A stretch of DNA of 48,178 bases. Source: a virus. The notes under the pieces were generated by a model. The model saw only the letters and a list, made by a program, of their open reading frames with translations, was not told where the DNA came from and searched no databases. Position 1 is the first letter of the stretch; every line of letters begins with the position of its first letter. Position numbers and translations under genes: made by a program. Where the stretch lies: IMG/VR virus record IMGVR_UViG_3300020186_000032, positions 1 through 48,178 of that record, one strand, 5' to 3'. Of this stretch, positions 13,709-21,249 are shown piece by piece.

Positions 13709-14187
13709 TGACAATCGTTCGGATCGAGAAGGATTTCAAGTTCGAGGCGGCGCATCAGCTTCAAGGCCATCCAGGTAAGTGTCAATGGCTTCATGGCCAC
13801 AGCTATCGCGTGACCGTGTGGATCAAGGGCACGCTTAGCGAGGAAACGGGAATGCTGATGGACTACGATGAGCTGAAAGAGACCTGCCAGCCAGTGATCG
13901 ATGAGATGGATCATACGTACTTGGCTGAAGGCTCGGAGGACTTGATCTGGGGACGTGATCTGCCATTGTTGACTCTTTTGGGCATTCGCGTCTATTCTGT
14001 GGGCATGCGTACCACGGCCGAGAACATAGCCAGCTATCTGGCTCGTAAGTGGGAGGACGCTTTCCTGACCTTTGAACAGTTGCAGCTGTTTGGTGTGGTG
14101 GTCCACGAGACGGCTACCTCCTCGGCCGAGTACATTGTGGACTTGAGGCCTCTGTTGGGGCTTCGGCCCATTTACCATACGTCGTGA
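13708..14187 (+). CDS. queD: 6-carboxy-5,6,7,8-tetrahydropterin synthase
   Basis: QueD converts 7,8-dihydroneopterin triphosphate to 6-carboxytetrahydropterin, step two of 7-deazaguanine synthesis. All expected residues are present in its 159 residues: zinc ligands His16, His29, His31 (EAAH, LHGH), nucleophile Cys25, Asp68-His69 (EMDHTYL) and Glu134 (VVHET). A longer loop than in E. coli QueD lies around residues 75-100. The ATG overlaps the upstream stop as TAATG. With QueE, FolE and a DpdA-like enzyme it forms a phage DNA-modification cassette. Confidence 0.9.
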   Translation: MTIVRIEKDFKFEAAHQLQGHPGKCQWLHGHSYRVTVWIKGTLSEETGMLMDYDELKETCQPVIDEMDHTYLAEGSEDLIWGRDLPLLTLLGIRVYSVGMRTTAENIASYLARKWEDAFLTFEQLQLFGVVVHETATSSAEYIVDLRPLLGLRPIYHTS

Positions 14188-14420
14188 GCGACCCTGTTAA
14201 GGCTCCGGCCCACTATACAAAGGGTGCGATTGAGGTTAAGTGCTTCATTGTTGATCAAGGCCTGCCCTGGACCATAGGTAATGCCATTAAGTACCTATGC
14301 CGTTATCGCTGGAAAGGCGAAGCCATCCAGGACCTGGAGAAAGCCAAAGAGTACATCGACATGCAAATTCAGTTAGAGAGGGAGGCCCAACGTGGACACA
14401 GAGAAACGCTACCCCATTAG
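14184..14420 (+). CDS. DUF3310 family protein
   Basis: A 78-residue protein of the DUF3310 type, common in phage nucleotide-metabolism and replication regions; its biochemical role is not settled. The family core is complete: PAHYTKGAIEVKCFI at the start, NAIKYLCRYRWKG in the middle, and a helix DLEKAKEYIDMQI at the end. The start is GTG 14184, overlapping the queD stop by 4 nt. The C-terminus overlaps the start of queE by 29 nt. Its insertion between queD and queE suggests only co-expression. Confidence 0.75.
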   Translation: MSDPVKAPAHYTKGAIEVKCFIVDQGLPWTIGNAIKYLCRYRWKGEAIQDLEKAKEYIDMQIQLEREAQRGHRETLPH

Positions 14421-15132
14421 TGAAGTTTTCGGTCCAACTATGCAAGGGGAGGGGCCGCTGATTGGCACTAAGACCTACTTCGTGCGGTTTGCCGGCTGTG
14501 ATTATGACTGCTCTTGGTGCGACACCAAGTACGCTGTGTTGCCCAAGTATCCTGGTTGGTCGCGCACTATGATGACTCTTCAAGAGATCGTAGTTAAGCT
14601 TGGGGCATTAGGCATCAAGTCTGATGAGTGGATTACCTTGTCAGGCGGCAACCCAGCCCTGTTCGTTGACATGGAGTTTATGAGGCTTGGTGAAACCTAC
14701 AAGCTCGCCATGGAGACTCAGGGCTCTAAGACCATGCCAGATGGTGTAGCTGGTGCGTTGGACTGTCTCATCATTTCGCCCAAGCCGCCATCAAGTGGCA
14801 TGGATATGCGCTATGACTCTGATCCCGTGCAGGCGCTGCTTAGCGAGCGAGACCTGGAGGAGATAGACAAGATTACTGCCTTAAAGTTCGTGGTGTTTGA
14901 CGAGGTCGATCTGGAGTGGGTCATTGAGACGTCGGACGATCTGGATGAGCCCTCGGTTAAGCACTACTTGTCGATTGGTACGCCCTTGAATGCTGGTGTG
15001 GGCGTGCGTGATATTATCTTGGACGATCTGGCCAGGTGGGTTGAGGTGCTAACGCATGACCCTCGGCTGGCCAACTGGACCATCTTGCCACAACTTCACA
15101 CTTTGCTGTGGGGCCAGAAGAGGGGAGTATAA
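14392..15132 (+). CDS. queE: 7-carboxy-7-deazaguanine synthase (radical SAM)
   Basis: QueE rearranges 6-carboxytetrahydropterin to 7-carboxy-7-deazaguanine (CDG) using a 4Fe-4S cluster and S-adenosylmethionine. The family start QGEGPLIG is followed by the cluster motif C-x3-C-x2-C at Cys36, Cys40, Cys43 (GCDYDCSWCDT), and a glycine-rich SAM-binding segment LSGGNPAL near residue 84. Length (246) is normal. The start is GTG 14392, eight bases after GGAGG. The stop overlaps the folE ATG (TAATG). Confidence 0.88.
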   Translation: MDTEKRYPISEVFGPTMQGEGPLIGTKTYFVRFAGCDYDCSWCDTKYAVLPKYPGWSRTMMTLQEIVVKLGALGIKSDEWITLSGGNPALFVDMEFMRLGETYKLAMETQGSKTMPDGVAGALDCLIISPKPPSSGMDMRYDSDPVQALLSERDLEEIDKITALKFVVFDEVDLEWVIETSDDLDEPSVKHYLSIGTPLNAGVGVRDIILDDLARWVEVLTHDPRLANWTILPQLHTLLWGQKRGV

Positions 15133-15701
15133 TGCCTAAACATAAGAGGTATGACCCGACCAACGTTGGTCAGTTCGAGGCCATTCTAGATGATGTCCTG
15201 CGCGAGGTCAAGTGGGATGATTCTAGTCGGCGCACGTCCGAGCGGTTCTTAGACTATCTGAGTGAGTTCCTGCCAACCGTGCGGCCGCCTATGACCGTCT
15301 TTGACACACGTGATAATCAACTGGTGGTGGCTTCGCCGATTCAGTTCTCCAGTATGTGCCAACACCATCTGCTTCCCTTCCTGGGACATGCACATGTGGG
15401 CTACGTCTCGGATGGTAAGATCATTGGCTTGTCGAAGATTCCTCGTCTGGTTGAGTGGGTGGCACGACGCCCCTCCACCCAGGAGGCCATGACTACCATG
15501 ATTGTGGATGAGCTGAAAACGCTGCTTAAGCCTAAGGGTGTGCACGTGGTCATCGAGGCCGTACACACCTGTGCCTGTGCCCGCGGCATTCGCAAGGTGG
15601 GTATGTCTATGAAGACTAGCCTGCCGACTGGTGTGTTCCGCGACAATGCGGTTACGCGTCAGGAGTTTCTGTCCTTGATCGATCTGCAGGGAGCGAAATA
15701 G
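15132..15701 (+). CDS. folE: GTP cyclohydrolase I
   Basis: FolE turns GTP into 7,8-dihydroneopterin triphosphate, the entry step of deazaguanine synthesis. Of 189 residues, the signature region is intact: CQHHLLPFLGHAHVGY (Cys76, His79 as zinc ligands), IGLSKIPRLVEWVARRPSTQE, and a Cys pair near 147-149 (HTCACARG) supplying the last zinc ligand. ATG 15132 is taken, with GGGGAG just upstream. With queD and queE it gives the phage its own supply of CDG, independent of host genes up to that step. Confidence 0.92.
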   Translation: MPKHKRYDPTNVGQFEAILDDVLREVKWDDSSRRTSERFLDYLSEFLPTVRPPMTVFDTRDNQLVVASPIQFSSMCQHHLLPFLGHAHVGYVSDGKIIGLSKIPRLVEWVARRPSTQEAMTTMIVDELKTLLKPKGVHVVIEAVHTCACARGIRKVGMSMKTSLPTGVFRDNAVTRQEFLSLIDLQGAK

Positions 15702-15703
15702 TC

Positions 15704-16426
15704 ATGAAGCTCGCAATCATTTCTACACCTGACCTGTTGAAGTATTCACTCGCCTCAGACTATCACCTGTGCCTAGCTCGTCAGGTACTAGCCAACCCTA
15801 AGTATGCCAACTTCTATCGGGAACTCTCAGCTGCTGGCCAATTCGTGATCATGGACAATGGCGCTGCCGAGGAGGGTACGTTGGAGCCTGATCAGTTATG
15901 GGCGGCGGCGAGGTGGGTGAAGCCAAATGAGGTGGTGATGCCTGACGTGGTTAACGACTACGAGGGAACTTGTGCCTTGGTTGGCACGTATAGGGATTGT
16001 CCTCAGCCGAGTATGGTAGTGCCTCAGGGCCTTAACGTGCGAGAGTGGCTTAACTGTTTGATGCTCTTTAGTGCTCAGGCCAGCTTTGTGTCGGTTGGAA
16101 TCTCAAAGTACTCTCCTGTTGAGCGGCGTAAGATACTGCAGGAGATTGAGATTGAAGGCCTGACCAGGGAGTGGGAGTATCACCTCTTGGGGGTGCAGCA
16201 TGACCCACAGGAGATTAAACGATTGTCGTTGGCCTTTCCTTGGATACGTGGAGTGGACACAGGCGCGGCTCAGGCGTACGCTCAAAACTACTGCTCGGTG
16301 GCCGAGTATGGCTTAATCGGCCATGTAAGCCTGCGCTGGGAAGACTCCAACACTGACGACTCGCGCATGCTGGCCTACTTAAAAGCCAACATTGAGACGT
16401 TGAAGCTGTGGGCCAATGCATATTAG
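15704..16426 (+). CDS. dpdA: DpdA-like DNA guanine transglycosylase
   Basis: A 240-residue TIM-barrel-type protein similar in layout to phage DpdA, the tRNA-guanine-transglycosylase relative that swaps guanine in DNA for a 7-deazaguanine. Recognisable points: MDNGAAEEG with Asp51, the VVMPDVVNDYEGT strand with Asp81, VVPQGLNVREW, LGVQHDPQEI, and WIRGVDTGAAQAYA near the end, where the second catalytic Asp would lie. It is shorter than bacterial TGT, as phage versions are, and lacks the zinc-binding C-terminal domain. It follows folE after 2 nt. Assignment rests on these patterns and on neighbourhood. Confidence 0.75.
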   Translation: MKLAIISTPDLLKYSLASDYHLCLARQVLANPKYANFYRELSAAGQFVIMDNGAAEEGTLEPDQLWAAARWVKPNEVVMPDVVNDYEGTCALVGTYRDCPQPSMVVPQGLNVREWLNCLMLFSAQASFVSVGISKYSPVERRKILQEIEIEGLTREWEYHLLGVQHDPQEIKRLSLAFPWIRGVDTGAAQAYAQNYCSVAEYGLIGHVSLRWEDSNTDDSRMLAYLKANIETLKLWANAY

Positions 16427-16691
16427 TCTAACTGACCAGGAGACTGGCAAGTCGATTACGGTGTGTGTGGACCGCCATACTCGGTCTGCACGTATCTTGG
16501 CCTGGGATAGGTCGCTGATTGAGCCCATGATGCAAATGGTTGCCGCTCTGGGCGTAGAAGAGATCTCCGTGGAGTCGAGGGAGCTGCAAGATATGGGCTT
16601 TGTCGATCTCCGCTTTATTACAGTAAGGAGGCTAAATGTCAAACCAGGCGAAAGCACCACACGCGCTCTGCTCGATATGCCCCCTACTTAA
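16416..16691 (+). CDS. Small hypothetical protein
   Basis: A 91-residue alpha/beta protein I do not recognise. It starts 11 nt inside the dpdA-like gene and runs 56 nt into the polymerase gene, so it is expressed with them. The start has only a weak ribosome site. Strands alternate with one central helix (EPMMQMVAALG), a typical small ferredoxin-like pattern, but no metal ligands are visible. Position suggests a possible link to DNA modification or synthesis; that is inference from context only. Confidence 0.5.
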   Translation: MHISLTDQETGKSITVCVDRHTRSARILAWDRSLIEPMMQMVAALGVEEISVESRELQDMGFVDLRFITVRRLNVKPGESTTRALLDMPPT

Positions 16692-19044
16692 GGCTCAAGG
16701 CCCCGTGCTGGGCCATGGACCTTCCAACCCTAAGCTGGTGATCGTTGGAGAAGCACCCGGAGGCCAGGAAGTGCGGTCTGGGGTTCCCTTCATCGGTCCG
16801 AGCGGGCAGCTCCTGGACGCTGCGCTATCTGCCGTAGGCGTGGAACCTAGTGCAACCTATAGAACCAACGTAGTGTTGTGCCGGCCACCTAGCAACAGAC
16901 CTCCCTCTGATCAAGAGATAGCCTGCTGCAGGCCCCGCCTTCTCGTGGAGTTGCGTGAGCGTCCAGGAGCTGTTGTCACGATGGGAGCTACAGCGGCTAA
17001 GGCCCTAGGTTCAACTAAGGGCATACTGGCCATACGTGGCGCCTGGGCTAATGCTCCTGGCTTGGATGGTAGGGCGTATTTGCCTACCCTACATCCAGCC
17101 TTTGTGCTGCGCCAGCCGGCGGCCCTGGTGGACATGATTAACGATCTCGAGAAGGCCCTAGTCGAACGGGCTACGCCTGTGCCACCGTTCAAGCCCACGA
17201 TCATTGACACTGTTTGGCAGATGGAGCTGGCGCCTGGAGCTCAATTAGTCTATGATGTAGAGACTGACGCGCAAGGGGATCTGCTGTCAATTAATCTAGC
17301 CTGGGGACCAAACATCTCTGACACTTGTGTATTGGTGGGCGACGCCATTAAGGCTCTTCAAAAGCTTGATCGGCTTCATCGGTCTGGTGTGCAGTACATT
17401 GCGCACAATGGAAAGTTTGATGTAGAGGCCTTACATAGGGCAGGTATCGAGGCGCGCTTGGACTTTGATACCATGTTGGCCCACTACGCGCTAGATGAGC
17501 GCAAAGGAGGCAGCAATGTTGAAGGGCAGTTTCAACGAGGAGTTCACGGACTTAAAGTCCTCGCCAGTCAGTACTTCGACTCAGGTAACTACGATGCTGA
17601 GGCCGATCAATTGGCCAAAGCGCGACCAAGGGGCAAAGCTGGCGAGGGAATGCCAAGCTACGATATGGCGCGCGTACCACTTAACCTTCTCGCTACCTAC
17701 GGAACTCTCGATGCTCATTACACGTGGCGACTGAAGCAGCTCTTTGAGGTTCGTCTACGCGAAGTGGGCATCTACGACAACCTGTTTCAGGCTTTGTTGA
17801 TGCCCGCATCGGAGGCGTTCACCATCGTTGAGATACGTGGCATGTACATTGATCGTCCAGCGCTCAACGCGCTTAAAGCACGCTGGGAGTTGGAGATTGA
17901 AGACATCCACGACGATCTGTGCGTACTTGGAGGGGAGTACTTTAATCCACGTGCGCCGGCTCAGGTAGCCCGTATCCTGTATGATAAGCTTAAGCTGCCT
18001 ACGCCGCCTAAGCGCGCTCAGATTGGCTCATCGTTTAAGGGCGGAGGGGAGCGCAGTACCGATAAAACGGCACTTACGCTGATTCAAACGCTGCATCCAA
18101 TCGTAAAGAAGATGTTGCTGTACCGGCGAGTGCAGAAGTTGTTGTCGGCGTATGTCGAGGCTATCTATTCACATCTCAGTGCTGACTCGAGGATACGTAC
18201 CAACAACAAGGTGCATGGTACTGAGGTGGGTCGTATCCAGTCCGAGGATCCGTCATTACATAATCTACCACGCGCAGACGATAAGGAGGAGGGCCAGTAT
18301 GGCAAGGCCATTCGTGATCTGTTTGCCGCAACGCCCGGCTATCTTTTCGGAGCTGGAGATCTATCCCAAGCTGAGCTACGAGTGGCGGCGTTTCTATCTC
18401 GAGATCTTGTGCTTATGCAGGCATTCAAGGACGGTGGCGATCCACACAGCAATGTGGCAAAGCGCGTCTTTGGAGAGGGCTCCGGCGAGGAAGAGCGCTA
18501 CGTGGCTAAGGCAATTAACTTTGGTGTGCTCTACGGTGGCAAAAAGAAAACTCTTGTGGCTCGTGTCATGGATCTGCGTGGTTTTCGCCCCTCCATGGTG
18601 GCTAATCCGCGTGAGGTAGACGACATTGTCCAGAACTACATGGACACCATGACGCGCCTATTCGAGTGGCGCGAAGAGCAGTTCCAGCGAGCGCGCAAGG
18701 ACGGGTACGTGGAGACGTTGATGGGCCGCCGTCGGCGCTTTATGTTCATCAATGACGAGAACGAGGATGAGGTGCGTAAGGCGTGCGTACATGCGCAGGT
18801 AGCCGGCCTGGCTTCAGACATCAACACACTTGCCTTTGCTCGACTAACTAAGGAAGGGTATCGTACACTGCTCACCGTTCATGACTCGATCCTGTTCGAG
18901 GCGCCCATCGCCGACATTAAGCCAGTTTCGCAATATGTTGTGCAGTGTATGATGGATGAGTGGAACAAGTGGATTACAGACGTGCCTGGGGCCGCTGATG
19001 TAAAGGTGGGAGAGCGGTGGGGGAGCCTTGCCAAGCTCAAGTAG
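16636..19044 (+). CDS. Uracil-DNA glycosylase/DNA polymerase I fusion
   Basis: An 802-residue family A replicative polymerase with an N-terminal uracil-DNA-glycosylase domain. Residues 1-170 match family 4 UDG: Fe-S cysteines Cys12, Cys15, Cys82 and Cys98, motif GEAPGGQE with GVPFIGPSG, and the HPA motif (PTLHPAFVLR). The 3'-5' exonuclease follows (VYDVETD near 215, AHNGKFD near 255, TLDAHYTW near 355). Polymerase motifs are A, GDLSQAELRVA near 573; B, KAINFGVLYGG near 625; and C, TVHDSILFE near 748. A UDG-like domain on a phage polymerase is also known from SPO1. It may remove uracil or read modified bases ahead of synthesis. AAGGAGG precedes ATG 16636. Confidence 0.85.
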   Translation: MSNQAKAPHALCSICPLLKAQGPVLGHGPSNPKLVIVGEAPGGQEVRSGVPFIGPSGQLLDAALSAVGVEPSATYRTNVVLCRPPSNRPPSDQEIACCRPRLLVELRERPGAVVTMGATAAKALGSTKGILAIRGAWANAPGLDGRAYLPTLHPAFVLRQPAALVDMINDLEKALVERATPVPPFKPTIIDTVWQMELAPGAQLVYDVETDAQGDLLSINLAWGPNISDTCVLVGDAIKALQKLDRLHRSGVQYIAHNGKFDVEALHRAGIEARLDFDTMLAHYALDERKGGSNVEGQFQRGVHGLKVLASQYFDSGNYDAEADQLAKARPRGKAGEGMPSYDMARVPLNLLATYGTLDAHYTWRLKQLFEVRLREVGIYDNLFQALLMPASEAFTIVEIRGMYIDRPALNALKARWELEIEDIHDDLCVLGGEYFNPRAPAQVARILYDKLKLPTPPKRAQIGSSFKGGGERSTDKTALTLIQTLHPIVKKMLLYRRVQKLLSAYVEAIYSHLSADSRIRTNNKVHGTEVGRIQSEDPSLHNLPRADDKEEGQYGKAIRDLFAATPGYLFGAGDLSQAELRVAAFLSRDLVLMQAFKDGGDPHSNVAKRVFGEGSGEEERYVAKAINFGVLYGGKKKTLVARVMDLRGFRPSMVANPREVDDIVQNYMDTMTRLFEWREEQFQRARKDGYVETLMGRRRRFMFINDENEDEVRKACVHAQVAGLASDINTLAFARLTKEGYRTLLTVHDSILFEAPIADIKPVSQYVVQCMMDEWNKWITDVPGAADVKVGERWGSLAKLK

Positions 19045-19429
19045 AAGTGTGCGCAGTAGCGAGTTGACAGAGGCCAAGCTAAAAGCGGCTGCCGAGCTGT
19101 TCAATCTAATAGGCCACGTTTACCTAGTTAGAGTGGGCAAGTACTCCTACTATCGCTTACAGGCCTATACTACGGAGCTGATCGAGCAGCAATTGTTGGT
19201 CGATATGTTGGGCGGCCGAATGATCAAGCACATGGGGCGGCTGCATATGTGGGAGTGCTCCAACAAGCTTGGCGTGTTTGCAGCCTGCACCAAGCTTATA
19301 CCACACCTAACTAATGTTGAGTTGTTAGCCCTCGCCCAGAAAGCCCTCAAAGCTACTACCCCTCGCACAAACGATCCCCAAGCCCGTGCTGCGGCTCTCA
19401 AGGCGCAGTTGGCAAAGCTTCGCGGCTAG
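19028..19429 (+). CDS. Degenerate LAGLIDADG-like protein
   Basis: A 133-residue protein starting at TTG 19028 after GGGGGAG (GTG 19049 is an alternative), overlapping the polymerase by 17 nt. Its pattern follows one LAGLIDADG homing-endonuclease half: LFNLIGHVYLVRV at the position of the signature helix, the strand-helix ELIEQQLLVDMLGG, and WECSNKL...LIPHLTN near the end. The catalytic acid of the signature helix is absent, so cleavage activity is doubtful; it may be a domesticated DNA-binding relative. Assignment is tentative. It is the last gene of the left arm, and its stop shares bases with the stop of the first convergent gene. Confidence 0.5.
   Translation: MPSSSRSVRSSELTEAKLKAAAELFNLIGHVYLVRVGKYSYYRLQAYTTELIEQQLLVDMLGGRMIKHMGRLHMWECSNKLGVFAACTKLIPHLTNVELLALAQKALKATTPRTNDPQARAAALKAQLAKLRG
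19426..19429. other. Convergent stop codons sharing CTAG
   Basis: The two gene arms meet here. The last + gene ends TAG at 19427-19429 and the last - gene ends TAG on the complement of 19426-19428, both inside one palindromic CTAG. There is no room for a terminator between the arms, so transcripts from both sides must overlap unless terminated inside coding sequence. Confidence 0.85.
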
Positions 19430-20103
19430 CGGATCCGATAGCCGCATGTAAAGTAGTACTGCCGGTTGGCGGTGTCAGCCGTGATAAATTCCATCACGAC
19501 GCGGTCGTTGGCAACGTCGCCAAAGATCATTCCGCCCTGTCCAGCCACTTCGCCACAGAAGACCACGCCGCCGACATCTTCCGTTGCGGTGAAGTTGGAC
19601 GCAATCGGCAGGGACATGCCCAGCCGAACAAGTCCGCCCGCCGTTGGGTCAATATTAACGCGCCCCGCTACAAACACCTCATTGCCCACCCGCATGTAGT
19701 GGGTCACGTACGCGGTACTGGCAGCGATGTTGGTCGTGTTGGTCAGCGTCGGCGTATAGGTGCCGCTAAGGACGTTGGCGGCGGTTAGGTTGCCACTGTT
19801 GTCGATCCAGAGATGTGTACCAGCTTCTTTGGCGCCGCTTCCCCCAATCTGAACCTTAGGTGCTAAGCCGCCGCCGGCTTGAATGAAGAAGACGGCATCC
19901 ACTCCAAGGCGCCAGCTCCCTCCACCATCTTTTGACAGCACAAAATTGCCAGGCAGATATAAATACTCGTACCACTGGGCGCCTCCAAGCCCGTTGGACT
20001 GCAAGATTGTACGAGCTGGAATTTCGCCATCCAGGCCTAGCCGGCGAACTATATCGTTTAGGCGCTCGATTTCTGCGCCCAACTCAGCATTACTTTTGGG
20101 CAT
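19426..20103 (-). CDS. Putative tail fibre/receptor-binding tip
   Basis: A 225-residue protein with fibre character. A short N-terminal coiled coil (NAELGAEIERLNDIVRRLG) should trimerise it. A Gly/Ser-rich beta region follows, and residues from about 113 on (SGTYTPTLTN, YMRVGNEVFVAGRV, MSLPIASNFTATEDVGG) form the beta-sandwich pattern often seen at the C-termini of phage tail proteins. Last gene of the right arm and adjacent to tail genes. GGAGGATTTAG precedes its ATG. Its TAG stop lies in the same CTAG as the stop of the opposing gene. Confidence 0.6.
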   Translation of the reverse strand: MPKSNAELGAEIERLNDIVRRLGLDGEIPARTILQSNGLGGAQWYEYLYLPGNFVLSKDGGGSWRLGVDAVFFIQAGGGLAPKVQIGGSGAKEAGTHLWIDNSGNLTAANVLSGTYTPTLTNTTNIAASTAYVTHYMRVGNEVFVAGRVNIDPTAGGLVRLGMSLPIASNFTATEDVGGVVFCGEVAGQGGMIFGDVANDRVVMEFITADTANRQYYFTCGYRIR

Positions 20104-20344
20104 CTAAATCCTCCTGAGGGCTTAGGGGACGGGGCTTAGAACCGGCTACGCGGGATCGTACGGGGCGCCAGGGTAGGGGCGGGGTTTTAACGGCCGGTTC
20201 GGGGAGCACAGGGGGATGGGGCGCCTCCTGCGGAGCTGCAGGGAGGGGTCGCCAGAAAAATCCCAGTAGGGCTCCGAACACCAGGCCCTGTGCCAGGCCA
20301 AACAAGAGCGCCACGCCAATTGCGATGATTGTAGTAATATCCAT
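20090..20344 (-). CDS. N-terminally membrane-anchored Pro-rich protein
   Basis: An 84-residue protein. Residues about 5-30 are a Gly/Ala/Leu/Phe transmembrane helix; the rest is Pro-rich and basic, ending in charged residues, so it would protrude from the membrane or span part of the envelope. GGAGAGGGT is directly upstream. It overlaps the fibre gene start by 14 nt. It could be a pinholin, a spanin component or a minor tail membrane protein; nothing in the sequence decides. Confidence 0.5.
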   Translation of the reverse strand: MDITTIIAIGVALLFGLAQGLVFGALLGFFWRPLPAAPQEAPHPPVLPEPAVKTPPLPWRPVRSRVAGSKPRPLSPQEDLDAQK

Positions 20345-20352
20345 ACCCTCTC

Positions 20353-21249
20353 CTATGCTGTCTCGCCCACTCTAAACCTCGCCCACCAGAAACGCCACTT
20401 CTTCCAGTATCGGAACTCGTTTGGATAGGCTCCTGATGCGTGTTGTGCCGCCCAGTACCCCTCCCCTTGATCGTTGCCAGCCCACCACCAACTTACAATC
20501 GGATCCTCGTCAAACAGATCTGTCAACGAGGCAAGATAGTCTTGCCACTGTTGACTGTATAGTGTAATCTGATCTAGATACTCAATGTCAAAGGCGCCAG
20601 TGTCGAATAGTGGCCCATAGACTGTCTTGAACTTTGTTGGTGAGTTGGGGTTCCAACTTGCCAACGGCTTAAGGCGTGGAGCTGTACCAGCTGGACGACG
20701 CTTGGCGAATTTGGTACGTTGAACCTTAGGTCTGGCCTTGATGCGAGCAATGATAGGGGCTGTAGGCCTAAAGGGTCGCTCGCCAACTGCTCGGAACGTG
20801 CCAGTATGGACTGGATTGATAAGCTCTGGCGCATTGCGATCGAGAGCGTCTACTACGTTGGCTACGATTTCTAAGTCTGTAATGAAGATCATGCGCCAGC
20901 CAGCGGCGGTTAGCTGACTCGCGCGGTAGTAATCAAGCTCGTACTTACCTGGCCGTGAATGCCAATACACACCCTGTACATCGATAATGATGTTGTAGTC
21001 TGGAAGTATGAAGTCTGGACGATACCGTTCAGTGTCATCTGGCGTGAACGGTAAGTCTCCAAAGTAGTGCGAGAAGTAGAAATTTATACGTCGCTTAGCC
21101 AGTTCATTGAACAACATCTTCTCAGGCAGTGTGCCTATTACGTCTGGAAAGTAGTCTATGTATGTGGGACCAGTGTCGCCTTGCCAAACGTTAGGCGGTC
21201 TAGTCTTTAGCCGATCCCAATAGCGTCTGTCAAGTAGGTATCGAGGCAT
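20353..21249 (-). CDS. VSR-like PD-(D/E)XK-fold protein in the tail module
   Basis: A 298-residue protein with a nuclease-like N-terminal half. The fold pattern is Glu43 (LPEKMLFNEL), then RPDFILPDYNIIIDVQGVYWH with Asp79, Asp90-x-Gln92 and His97, as in VSR and homing-endonuclease-like members of the PD-(D/E)XK superfamily, where Gln may replace the usual Glu/Lys. Residues after ~165 are a basic linker and an aromatic-rich C-terminal domain of unknown type. Placed between the beta-propeller tail gene and the fibre gene, it could be a virion-associated nuclease or a former homing enzyme. It starts directly at the upstream stop. Confidence 0.5.
   Translation of the reverse strand: MPRYLLDRRYWDRLKTRPPNVWQGDTGPTYIDYFPDVIGTLPEKMLFNELAKRRINFYFSHYFGDLPFTPDDTERYRPDFILPDYNIIIDVQGVYWHSRPGKYELDYYRASQLTAAGWRMIFITDLEIVANVVDALDRNAPELINPVHTGTFRAVGERPFRPTAPIIARIKARPKVQRTKFAKRRPAGTAPRLKPLASWNPNSPTKFKTVYGPLFDTGAFDIEYLDQITLYSQQWQDYLASLTDLFDEDPIVSWWWAGNDQGEGYWAAQHASGAYPNEFRYWKKWRFWWARFRVGETA

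Noticed and set aside
14184-14420. Assignment of the DUF3310 protein as a deazaguanine enzyme
   Set aside because: The family is widespread in phages without queuosine-type genes. Location between queD and queE is not enough.
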